This document shows positions 1 to 6,775 of a stretch of 17,241 nt of DNA, piece after piece. The notes under the pieces were generated by a model. That model saw only the letters and a list, made by a program, of their open reading frames with translations. It did no database searches and had not been told where the DNA came from. Both the position numbers and the translations under genes were made by a program. The DNA comes from Bacteroidales bacterium (GTDB lineage Bacteria > Bacteroidota > Bacteroidia > Bacteroidales > Paludibacteraceae): assembly GCA_900769555.1 (NCBI GenBank), contig CAAGHA010000034.1:1-17241 (forward strand), written 5' to 3'. Within the stretch, counting starts at the first letter, position 1, and the number at the start of each line of letters is the position of its first letter.

Positions 1-1
1 G

Positions 2-97
2 CCGTTTATGTCGAGCGGCAAGAAAATCGCCCTTATCGGCGCGAATTTCAGCGGCGAGACGAGGAATATTGATGGTCGTAAAATAGAGTGGTTGTAA
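2..97 (+). CDS. C-terminal fragment of an AAA-ATPase-like / PD-(D/E)XK nuclease-domain protein
   Basis: The window opens inside a reading frame that ends at the TAA at 95-97 and yields about 31 residues. The tail contains KIALIGANFS followed by ETRNID, which I recognise as the C-terminal signature of the large Bacteroidales family that combines an AAA-ATPase-like N-terminal domain (PF09820) with a PD-(D/E)XK nuclease-like C-terminal domain (PF08011). These proteins occur in many copies per genome and their role is poorly known. Most of the protein lies left of the window, so completeness cannot be judged. The fragment is richer in G+C (GGC, GCG, AGC codons) than the DNA that follows, which fits an accessory gene beside core DNA. 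The family call rests on a short tail only. Confidence 0.6.
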   Translation, partial: PFMSSGKKIALIGANFSGETRNIDGRKIEWL

Positions 98-394
98 AAA
101 TATGACCCATTAGATAAAATAGATACTGAATATCTCGTGAAAAAAATTGAAAAAAAAGCGAGAATTAATGTAATTTCTGAAAAGTCGGATATGATTTATT
201 GTCCCAATGTTAGAGCAGAAAGAGGCATTGAGATTTCTTGCCGATTACTCTGTATGTCGGTGTAACTTCAAACTCGACACGAGAATTTATCAAAAAGATA
301 GAACAAATTCTTTCCTCAAAAAAATTTCTGATTCAACTCACAAAATATTAATTTCGATTGTTTATCTTTGTAAAAAAATAAATAGAAAGATACT
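98..394. other. Gap of about 300 bp with no convincing gene
   Basis: No terminator or RNA gene is visible. Two abutting open stretches exist on the + strand: 98-262 continues the frame of the upstream gene past its stop, and 232-348 lies in the next frame. Both have protein-like composition (Lys/Glu/Ile-rich) but neither has a good start signal or a recognisable motif, so a decayed gene is possible but not shown. The right end carries the probable promoter of the next gene at 363-370. Confidence 0.4.
363..370 (+). promoter_or_regulatory. Candidate -7 element for the DUF1015 gene
   Basis: TATCTTTG matches the Bacteroidota -7 consensus TAnnTTTG exactly and lies 24 nt before the ATG at 395. No clear TTTG -33 element is found at the usual spacing, so only half of the promoter is supported. 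The same octamer occurs in every CRISPR repeat at the right end of the window. Confidence 0.5.
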
Positions 395-1639
395 ATGGCT
401 ATAATTAAACCATTTAAGGGCATTCGTCCCCCAAAGAATTTAGTAGAACAAGTAGCTTCACGTCCGTACGACGTATTAAACTCTGACGAAGCTCGCAAAG
501 AAGCAGAAGGGAATGAAAAATCTCTCTACCACATTATCAAACCGGAAATTGACTTCCCAATAGGAACCGATGAACACGATGCGTGCGTTTATGACAAAGC
601 AGCACAGAATTTCGCTATGTTCCAAGAAAAAGGTTGGTTGGTACAAGATGAAAAGGAAAAATACTATGTTTATGCTCAAACTATGAATGGTCGCACTCAA
701 TATGGATTGGTTGTTTGCGCATACGTAGATGATTATATGACGGGCAAAATCAAAAAACATGAATTAACTCGTCGCGACAAAGAGGAAGATCGCATGAAAC
801 ATGTTCGTGTAAACAATGCAAACGTTGAACCTGTATTTTTTGCCTATCCGCATAAAGATGAAATCGATGCTATTGTAGCTGAGGTTATCAAGAAAGAACC
901 GGAATATGATTTTATCGCACCGGATGGTTTCGGCCACCACTTTTGGTTAATCGATGACGAAAAAACAATAAATCGAATCACAGAGATTTTCGCAGAAATT
1001 CCGTACCTCTACATCGCTGATGGTCACCACAGAAGTGCTGCAGCAGCCCTTGTCGGAGACGAAAAAAGAAGAGAAAATGCTAATCACAAGGGAGATGAAG
1101 AGTACAATTATTTCTTGGCAGTATGTTTCCCTGATAATCAATTGAACATCATCGATTATAATCGCGTTGTAAAAGATTTGAACGACCTTTCTGAAGAGGA
1201 CTTTTTAGAGGCTTTGAAGAAAAACTTTATCGTAGAAGAAAAGGGTACTGAGATTTACAAACCAAGCAAACTTCACAATTTCTCTTTGTACTTAGGAGGG
1301 AAATGGTACTCACTAACCGCTAAAGAGGGTACATACGATGATAATGACCCTATCGGTGTATTAGATGTTACCATTTCATCGAATTTAATCTTAGATGAAA
1401 TTTTAGGTATTAAGGATTTGAGAAGTGATAAACGAATAGACTTTGTAGGAGGAATCCGCGGCTTAGGCGAATTAAAAAAGCGCGTAGATAGTGGCGAGAT
1501 GAAAGTGGCATTAGCTCTTTATCCGGTATCGATGAAGCAATTGATTGACATTGCAGATAGTGGTAACATTATGCCTCCAAAAACGACTTGGTTTGAACCA
1601 AAATTGCGTTCGGGCCTAGTTATACATAAGTTAGTGTAA
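395..1639 (+). CDS. DUF1015 family protein
   Basis: This 414-residue protein matches the DUF1015 family (PF06245) over its whole length and has the usual family size. Visible hallmarks are the N-terminal IKPFKGIRPP with SRPYDV at about 22-27, the basic block KKHELTRRDKEEDR at 120-133, and the family signature ADGHHRSAA at 208-216. There is no signal peptide or membrane segment, so it should be cytosolic. The biochemical role is not established. From memory, in Bacteroidales the gene often follows serine-biosynthesis genes (serC, serA), but those are not next to it here. The ATG at 395 is favoured because the protein begins at the conserved family N-terminus and a TATCTTTG promoter element lies 24 nt upstream. 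No Shine-Dalgarno is seen, which is usual for the phylum. A strong terminator follows 61 nt after the stop, so it appears to be a single-gene unit. Confidence 0.88.
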   Translation: MAIIKPFKGIRPPKNLVEQVASRPYDVLNSDEARKEAEGNEKSLYHIIKPEIDFPIGTDEHDACVYDKAAQNFAMFQEKGWLVQDEKEKYYVYAQTMNGRTQYGLVVCAYVDDYMTGKIKKHELTRRDKEEDRMKHVRVNNANVEPVFFAYPHKDEIDAIVAEVIKKEPEYDFIAPDGFGHHFWLIDDEKTINRITEIFAEIPYLYIADGHHRSAAAALVGDEKRRENANHKGDEEYNYFLAVCFPDNQLNIIDYNRVVKDLNDLSEEDFLEALKKNFIVEEKGTEIYKPSKLHNFSLYLGGKWYSLTAKEGTYDDNDPIGVLDVTISSNLILDEILGIKDLRSDKRIDFVGGIRGLGELKKRVDSGEMKVALALYPVSMKQLIDIADSGNIMPPKTTWFEPKLRSGLVIHKLV

Positions 1640-1700
1640 AAGATCGCCTTGAGGCATCTACCATAATTAGGACATCATAATCAAAAGATTATATTTAGAA

Positions 1701-1731
1701 GGGCGGTACTATTAGTTCCGCCTTTTTTTTT
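1701..1731 (+). terminator. Rho-independent terminator of the DUF1015 gene
   Basis: GGCGG at 1702-1706 pairs with CCGCC at 1718-1722 around an 11-nt loop and is followed by nine T residues. The preceding A residues can extend the stem into the T run. It lies 61 nt past the DUF1015 stop codon. Confidence 0.8.
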
Positions 1732-1747
1732 AAGTAGGTTCTATAAA
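1728..1747 (-). repeat. Dispersed short repeat, copy 1
   Basis: Read on the - strand this matches TTTATAGAACYTACCTAAAA at 19 of 20 positions. Its A-rich end is supplied by the T-tract of the preceding terminator, which inflates the match. It faces copy 2 as an inverted pair. Confidence 0.55.
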
Positions 1748-1798
1748 TTAGATCGAGATGATTTTGAAGAGGATTTGAGTAAGAAACAAGAATCGTAA

Positions 1799-1818
1799 TT
1801 TATGGAAGTTACCTGAAT
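1799..1818 (+). repeat. Dispersed short repeat, copy 2
   Basis: TTTATGGAAGTTACCTGAAT matches the consensus TTTATAGAACYTACCTAAAA at 16 of 20 positions. It is preceded by AA, as in several other copies, and is inverted relative to copy 1, with 51 bp between the two cores. Confidence 0.5.
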
Positions 1819-1889
1819 TAATTATAGTGTATGCATTAAAAATCAGAAGCCGAAAAAAGTTTAATCAGTCGTATTAATTCATAGCAACT

Positions 1890-1922
1890 AAAAAAGGTCG
1901 ATTGTTATAGCAACAACCGACC
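1890..1922 (-). terminator. Rho-independent terminator of the rprX-rprY operon
   Basis: GGTCG-A-TTGTT (1896-1906) pairs with AACAA-C-CGACC (1912-1922) around a 5-nt loop, with one A·C mismatch. Read on the - strand the stem is followed by six U residues (A run at 1890-1895). It lies 25 nt past the rprY stop codon. Confidence 0.8.
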
Positions 1923-1947
1923 ATATTTTAGAGTAATAAAAAAATCA

Positions 1948-2658
1948 CTATGCCTCTATTGTGATTTCATCTGGAATGATAATTTTATAACCCTTTCCAT
2001 GAATATTGATAATCTCAATAGAAGGATCGGCTTTCAAATGTTTTCTCAACTTAGTGATATAAACATCCATACTACGAGCATTGAAGTAATTATCATCAAT
2101 CCAGATAGTTTTCAGCGCATAATTACGCTCCAAAATATCGTTAGCATGCGCACAAAGCAAAGCTAACAATTCCGACTCTTTGGTAGTCAGTTTAGTTGTA
2201 TTTCCATTGATGGTAAGAAGTTGTTTATGCGTATCAAAAGTAAACTGCCCCATCTTATAAACAGATCCCTCTTTACTCTTTTTCCCTTTAACACGACGAA
2301 GAATAGCCTCAATTCTCATCAACAATTCTTCCATACTAAAAGGCTTGGTCATATAGTCATCAGCCCCAATTTTGAAGCCCTCCAAAATATCCTCTTTCAA
2401 AGTTTTAGCAGTTAAGAAGAGAATAGGAACTTCCGAGTTAACTTGACGAATCTCTTTAGCTAATGTAAAACCATCCTTTTTAGGCATCATTACATCCAGT
2501 ACACAGATATCATATCTATTCTTGATAAATGCTTTATATCCCTCCTCACCATCAGGCATCAAATCAGTCTGATACTCTTTAGCATTAAGGTACTCCCAAA
2601 GCAATGTGCCAAGATTTTCGTCGTCTTCGCACAATAAGATTTTTGTCTTTTCCTCCAT
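1948..2658 (-). CDS. rprY: OmpR/PhoB-family response regulator RprY
   Basis: This 236-residue protein has an N-terminal receiver domain (about 5-120) with acidic pocket E11-D12-D13, phospho-acceptor D55 in VLDVMMPK, T83 and K105. A C-terminal winged-helix DNA-binding domain (about 136-230) ends in the typical HGKGYK turn. The wording around DVMMPKKDGFTLA, TAKTLKEDILEGFKIGADDY and TKPFSMEEL is what I know from RprY of Bacteroides and Porphyromonas. It should be phosphorylated by the kinase encoded 2 nt upstream and act as a transcription factor. It is the last gene of a two-gene operon with a terminator just past its stop. In B. fragilis RprX/RprY was first described through an effect on tetracycline resistance. 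The regulon in this organism cannot be read from the window. Confidence 0.9.
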   Translation of the reverse strand: MEEKTKILLCEDDENLGTLLWEYLNAKEYQTDLMPDGEEGYKAFIKNRYDICVLDVMMPKKDGFTLAKEIRQVNSEVPILFLTAKTLKEDILEGFKIGADDYMTKPFSMEELLMRIEAILRRVKGKKSKEGSVYKMGQFTFDTHKQLLTINGNTTKLTTKESELLALLCAHANDILERNYALKTIWIDDNYFNARSMDVYITKLRKHLKADPSIEIINIHGKGYKIIIPDEITIEA

Positions 2659-2660
2659 GG

Positions 2661-4172
2661 TTATTCAGTTTTTATAGGTATTGACATAATAAATTTTGTT
2701 CCTTTTTCGTATTCACTTTCAACCCAAATACGCCCTTTATGGTCTTCAACCACTTTTTTAACGTAAGCGAGTCCCAATCCAAATCCTTTTACATTATGCA
2801 CACTTCCCGTTGGGACGCGGTAAAACTTATCAAAGATTCGTTTTAAATTATTCTTTTTGATACCAATTCCATTATCTTCAACAGAGATCATCAACCGAGA
2901 ACGTTCATTCCAAGTTTTGACTCTCAGAATCAATGGTCCATTGCTATATTTAACGGCATTATCCAACAAGTTATAAATAATATTGGTAAAATGCACCTCA
3001 TCAACGCAAGCAATAGCCTCTTCCGCATCCAACTCGGTCTGAATCTCTCCACCGGTTTTCTCCACCTTAATGGAGAAGACTGTTGCAATCCCCAAAATCA
3101 AATCGTTAATATCCATCTCTTCCAATTTGAGAGCAGAACTCTCCTTTTCAAAAATGGACATTTGAAGCACCTTTTCAATCTGCTGCATCAAACGCTTTGT
3201 CTCTTCACGAATTGTTTTTGACAACTGAGAAATCATTCGCGGCGATTTGGTAATCGACTCATCATCCAACATTTGAGAAGCCAAAGAAATCGTTGAAACC
3301 GGTGTTTTCAATTCATGCGTCATATTATTCATAAAGTCTGTGCGCATTTCTGAAAGTTTCTTTTGCCGAGAGATGACAACCATCGAAAAGATAAATGTAA
3401 AGAGCAACAACAGTGTAAAAAAGACCGATGGTAAGAAGAGCAATCCGGAAAAGATATAATCTGATCTTGTCGGGAAGAAAACCTTCAAGTAGTTTCCTTG
3501 AGGAACGGGGTCATTCGCAAACAAAGGCTGAGAATAACTCTGAACGTCAAGGTTCTTCGGATCATAATTGGCACTTTTGAACAACTCTTTTCCATCCTTA
3601 TCCATAACACAGAAAAAAAAAGGAATGTTCACTCCATTTTGCTCAAATTCACTATCCAAAACAGACTCCAAAGTAGAAAAATTGATTCTTTGATCAATTG
3701 GGCGAGCATAAGTCTCACTTAACAACCGAATCAAAGCATCATCAAAAAGCTGTCTGTTTTTCAAATAAGTTTCCTTGATTCTATTCTGCATTGAACGAGA
3801 TGATTCTGAAATAGAATTAACCCCATGCTTAACAGAAATAAAAACTTTTGGACGAACCCTTACACTTGATTTTGTAGAAATCGAATCTTCCAAAGATCGC
3901 AATTTAGGTGTTGTAGCCACGTGATGAAATGCAGAGCGTGGAGAGACAACTCCTCCCGTCTTTGACTTACTCAAATTATTATCCAAATAAGAGAATAGTT
4001 CATCTTCTGCTAACGATTTCGATACACTATAAAGAGAACGACGCACCTCTTCTGAAAATTGATCCATACGCATCTCAGCCGTAAGCCGCATATAATAGGC
4101 TTGCAACGCAAAGAGGCCTAAGAAAGATATAACCATCACACCTCCCAATAGCAATAACGTTCTATTCTTCAT
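2661..4172 (-). CDS. rprX: Membrane sensor histidine kinase RprX
   Basis: This 503-residue kinase has a first membrane segment at about 5-27, a periplasmic sensor region of some 210 residues with no recognised domain, a second membrane segment at about 241-267, then the catalytic half. The H-box MTHELKTPVS places the phosphorylated histidine at H286. The N-box NLLDNAVKYS is at 401-410, DNGIGI at 433-438, the F-box FDKFYR at 447-452 and GFGLGLAY at 463-470, so all ATPase elements are intact. It sits 2 nt before rprY in the same direction, which makes it the cognate kinase. A candidate -7 element lies only 5 nt before the ATG, so the mRNA may have almost no leader. The signal sensed is unknown. 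Confidence 0.9.
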   Translation of the reverse strand: MKNRTLLLLGGVMVISFLGLFALQAYYMRLTAEMRMDQFSEEVRRSLYSVSKSLAEDELFSYLDNNLSKSKTGGVVSPRSAFHHVATTPKLRSLEDSISTKSSVRVRPKVFISVKHGVNSISESSRSMQNRIKETYLKNRQLFDDALIRLLSETYARPIDQRINFSTLESVLDSEFEQNGVNIPFFFCVMDKDGKELFKSANYDPKNLDVQSYSQPLFANDPVPQGNYLKVFFPTRSDYIFSGLLFLPSVFFTLLLLFTFIFSMVVISRQKKLSEMRTDFMNNMTHELKTPVSTISLASQMLDDESITKSPRMISQLSKTIREETKRLMQQIEKVLQMSIFEKESSALKLEEMDINDLILGIATVFSIKVEKTGGEIQTELDAEEAIACVDEVHFTNIIYNLLDNAVKYSNGPLILRVKTWNERSRLMISVEDNGIGIKKNNLKRIFDKFYRVPTGSVHNVKGFGLGLAYVKKVVEDHKGRIWVESEYEKGTKFIMSIPIKTE

Positions 4173-4177
4173 CTCTA

Positions 4178-4185
4178 CAAATATA
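4178..4185 (-). promoter_or_regulatory. Candidate -7 element for rprX-rprY
   Basis: On the - strand this reads TATATTTG, an exact match to TAnnTTTG, ending 5 nt before the rprX ATG at 4172. Transcription from it would start at or next to the initiation codon. A second TAnnTTTG match (TAATTTTG, 4280-4273) lies farther upstream and would give a leader of about 95 nt. Neither has a clear -33 element. Confidence 0.35.
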
Positions 4186-4221
4186 AGAAAAGGATTTTAA
4201 CATTTAACACACTTAACTTTA

Positions 4222-4241
4222 TTTAAGGAAACTTCTATAAA
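4222..4241 (-). repeat. Dispersed short repeat, copy 3
   Basis: On the - strand it reads TTTATAGAAGTTTCCTTAAA, matching the consensus TTTATAGAACYTACCTAAAA at 17 of 20 positions. It lies in the leader region of rprX, in the same orientation as copy 4. Confidence 0.5.
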
Positions 4242-4280
4242 TTTCGACTTAAATTTCAAACGCATAACCGCTCAAAATTA

Positions 4281-4300
4281 TTTTAGTCGGGTTCGATAAA
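4281..4300 (-). repeat. Dispersed short repeat, copy 4
   Basis: On the - strand it reads TTTATCGAACCCGACTAAAA, matching the consensus TTTATAGAACYTACCTAAAA at 16 of 20 positions. It is preceded by AA on that strand, like several other copies. It lies between the divergent rprX and antiporter genes. Confidence 0.45.
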
Positions 4301-4412
4301 TTGCGATTTTTAACTTTCATTTATGGATTTTGGAAGGAGGGTTTGAAAGTGAAAATAAGAAAATGAGTGTATTTCGCACCTTCTAAATAACTACTAATTC
4401 AAAACTATTTTC

Positions 4413-4420
4413 TAACTTTG
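4413..4420 (+). promoter_or_regulatory. Candidate -7 element for the antiporter gene
   Basis: TAACTTTG matches TAnnTTTG exactly and lies 31 nt upstream of the ATG at 4452. No good TTTG is seen 17-21 nt upstream, so only the -7 half is supported. Confidence 0.5.
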
Positions 4421-4451
4421 CATTAAGAAGAGAGAAATTAGTATCTGAGTT

Positions 4452-6731
4452 ATGCATATACCGCCACTTATATATGATTTGGCACTTATATTGATTACAG
4501 CCGGAATCACAACCATCTTGTTTAAATGGTTGAAGCAACCGGTTGTTTTGGGTTATATTGTTGCGGGTTGTCTTGTTTCCTCTCAAATCTCGTTAACACC
4601 TGATATATCCGGCACGTCAGACATCAATAGTTGGTCTGAGTTGGGAATCGTTTTCTTGTTGTTTAGCTTAGGTCTTGATTTCAGTTTTAAAAAACTAATA
4701 AATGTAGGACAAACAGCTGCCATTGGAGCATGTATAATTGTCTTTTCCATGATTACCACGGGGTTTTTAGTAGGACAAGTATTAGGAATGGGAATTTCTG
4801 CAAGCGTTCTGCTCGGTTGTATGATATCAATGTCTTCTACGGCCATAATCGTTAAAGCATTCGAAGATGCCGGACTGCAAAACCAATATTTTGCAAAAAA
4901 TGTTTACGGCATTTTAATTTTTGAGGATTTGATCGCTATTGTTCTGATGGTATTAATATCAACACTCGCAACAAGTCAAACTTTTGATGGAACTGAAATT
5001 TTTATTGCAATTGTAAAATTATTCTTCTTTTTGGTAATTTGGTTAATCGCCGGAATCTACTTTTTCCCGACCCTATTAAAAAAGGCTCGAAAAGTGATGA
5101 ATGAAGAGACGATGTTGATAGTCTCCATCGGCTTTTGTTTCGGTATGGTAATCTTTGCCATGAAAGTTGGATTTTCTTCGGCGTTAGGGGCATTTATTGC
5201 CGGATCTGTTTTGGCTGAAACATTGGAGGCAGAACAGTTCGAAAAATTGATTAAACCGCTAAAAGACCTCTTCGGGGCTATATTCTTTGTATCTGTCGGT
5301 ATGATGGTGGATTTTGTGACCATTTACGAATACTCAGGAACAATTCTTCTTCTCTCTACAGCAATCATACTCGGACAGATAATCTTTGCATCAACCGGAT
5401 TACTTGTGGCAGGACAAACATTAAAATCAGCCATTCAATCGGGATTTTGTTTGACACAAATTGGAGAATTTGCATTCATTATAGCAATGTTGGGCATCAA
5501 TATGAAACTTATTGATTACTACATTTACCCCATCATTGTTGCAGTGTCTGTACTAACAATTTTCTTGACTCCCTACATCATGAAGTTGTCAAATCCTTTC
5601 TACTATTTTCTAGAGAAAAATCTTCATGAAAAATGGTTAAACCGAATAGATAATAACAAAATTAAAACTTCCCGACGGGAGAAAAATCTATGGGAAAATT
5701 TATTGATTGCATTGGTAAAAATCATAGCGATTTACTCTATCGTTATTATCGCAATATTCCTTCTTATTTTAAATTATTTCCCGCAATTCCTTTCCTCTGT
5801 CATCGAGTTCGAAAGCACAAAAATAGTTGCAGGAGTAATTTCATTACTTTTAGTCGCTCCACTGATTAGGGCAATTATTGCCAAAAAAAATCACTCAAAA
5901 GAGTATCGTCAATTATGGAAAAAAGATAAAAACAACCAAGACCTACTGATTGCACTCACATTTTTCCGGATTGTAATAGGTATTGGCTTTGTGATGTATG
6001 TTTTGTATGATTATTTAGATTTACATTTTTTCATTTCATTAGTAATTTCCATTGCCTACATCGTATTGATTTTATATTCGAGATGGATAAAGTTGATCTC
6101 AATTCGGTTAGAACGTATATTCTTATTCAACCTCAACTCAAGAGAGTATTTACAAACCAACCTAAAGAAAGATTTTAACAAGAACAGACTCTACAAACAA
6201 TTAGAGGATTATGACATTCATTTTAGTGATTTTGAAATCAACTCTACCCACACTTTATTAATTGGCAAACGATTAAAAGATTTGAAGTTTCATCAACGTT
6301 ACGGGGTTCACTTGGTTTCCATTATTCGAGGAGCGGCACGAATTAACATTCCCGGAGGGAATGAAGCATTATACCCCTATGATAAGATTTTGGTATTAGG
6401 AACCGATGAACAGATCCAAAAATTTAAAGAAGATTTCAAAAATTTAAGTAACACTCGTAGCAATGAGGAAAAAATGCATGGCGTACAAATTGCTCAATTT
6501 ACCGTATCAAAAGGGTCTCATTGGACAGGAAAATCCATATTGGAATCATCCATACGAGAAGAATATAGTTGCATGATTGTAGGGATTGCAAAGAATGGGA
6601 AAGCAACGATGAATCCGAATGTTAACACCATTTTTGAAGAGGGTGATATTGTTTGGATAGCCGGTGAAACAGCCAAAATAAAAAGGTTCTTGAAAGGTGA
6701 AAAGAGTCTATCCATAACAGATGAACAATAG
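4452..6731 (+). CDS. CPA2-family cation:proton antiporter with two C-terminal TrkA-C domains
   Basis: This 759-residue inner-membrane protein exchanges a monovalent cation (K+ or Na+) for protons by family analogy. Residues about 5-380 form the Na+/H+ exchanger domain with many hydrophobic helices; conserved CPA2 features are LGYIVAGC at 33-40, FSLGLDFSF at 71-79, SMSSTAIIVK at 126-135 and LIFEDLIAI at 155-163, where D159 is in the usual ion-site position. Four further hydrophobic segments (starting near 417, 456, 498 and 526) occupy the place where KefB/KefC carry an NAD-binding TrkA-N domain. Two TrkA-C ligand-binding domains follow (about 600-665 and 678-750). I see no Rossmann glycine motif, so control by NAD(H)/glutathione as in Kef proteins is unlikely; the TrkA-C pair may bind a nucleotide such as c-di-AMP or another small ligand. 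It is monocistronic, divergent from rprX, and ends 44 nt before the convergent tamL stop. Confidence 0.85.
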   Translation: MHIPPLIYDLALILITAGITTILFKWLKQPVVLGYIVAGCLVSSQISLTPDISGTSDINSWSELGIVFLLFSLGLDFSFKKLINVGQTAAIGACIIVFSMITTGFLVGQVLGMGISASVLLGCMISMSSTAIIVKAFEDAGLQNQYFAKNVYGILIFEDLIAIVLMVLISTLATSQTFDGTEIFIAIVKLFFFLVIWLIAGIYFFPTLLKKARKVMNEETMLIVSIGFCFGMVIFAMKVGFSSALGAFIAGSVLAETLEAEQFEKLIKPLKDLFGAIFFVSVGMMVDFVTIYEYSGTILLLSTAIILGQIIFASTGLLVAGQTLKSAIQSGFCLTQIGEFAFIIAMLGINMKLIDYYIYPIIVAVSVLTIFLTPYIMKLSNPFYYFLEKNLHEKWLNRIDNNKIKTSRREKNLWENLLIALVKIIAIYSIVIIAIFLLILNYFPQFLSSVIEFESTKIVAGVISLLLVAPLIRAIIAKKNHSKEYRQLWKKDKNNQDLLIALTFFRIVIGIGFVMYVLYDYLDLHFFISLVISIAYIVLILYSRWIKLISIRLERIFLFNLNSREYLQTNLKKDFNKNRLYKQLEDYDIHFSDFEINSTHTLLIGKRLKDLKFHQRYGVHLVSIIRGAARINIPGGNEALYPYDKILVLGTDEQIQKFKEDFKNLSNTRSNEEKMHGVQIAQFTVSKGSHWTGKSILESSIREEYSCMIVGIAKNGKATMNPNVNTIFEEGDIVWIAGETAKIKRFLKGEKSLSITDEQ

Positions 6732-6775
6732 ATTGAATCTGATTATTCTCCTTAACAATCATATCAGAAAAAACT

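Larger units (their letters stand above)
1640..1947. other. Gap between convergent genes: two terminators and an inverted pair of short repeats
   Basis: No coding potential is evident in these 308 bp. The stretch holds the rightward terminator of the DUF1015 gene (1701-1731), the leftward terminator of rprY (1890-1922), and between them two inverted copies of the dispersed short repeat (1728-1747 and 1799-1818). Confidence 0.7.

Noticed and set aside
207..404. 65-codon open frame overlapping the DUF1015 start
   Set aside because: It overlaps the DUF1015 start codon and promoter, has no start signal and no recognisable protein pattern.
6732..6775. Hairpin TCTGAT/ATCAGA between the antiporter and tamL as a terminator
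   Set aside because: The loop is long (19 nt) and the run of A lies on the wrong side for either strand to have a U-tract after the stem.
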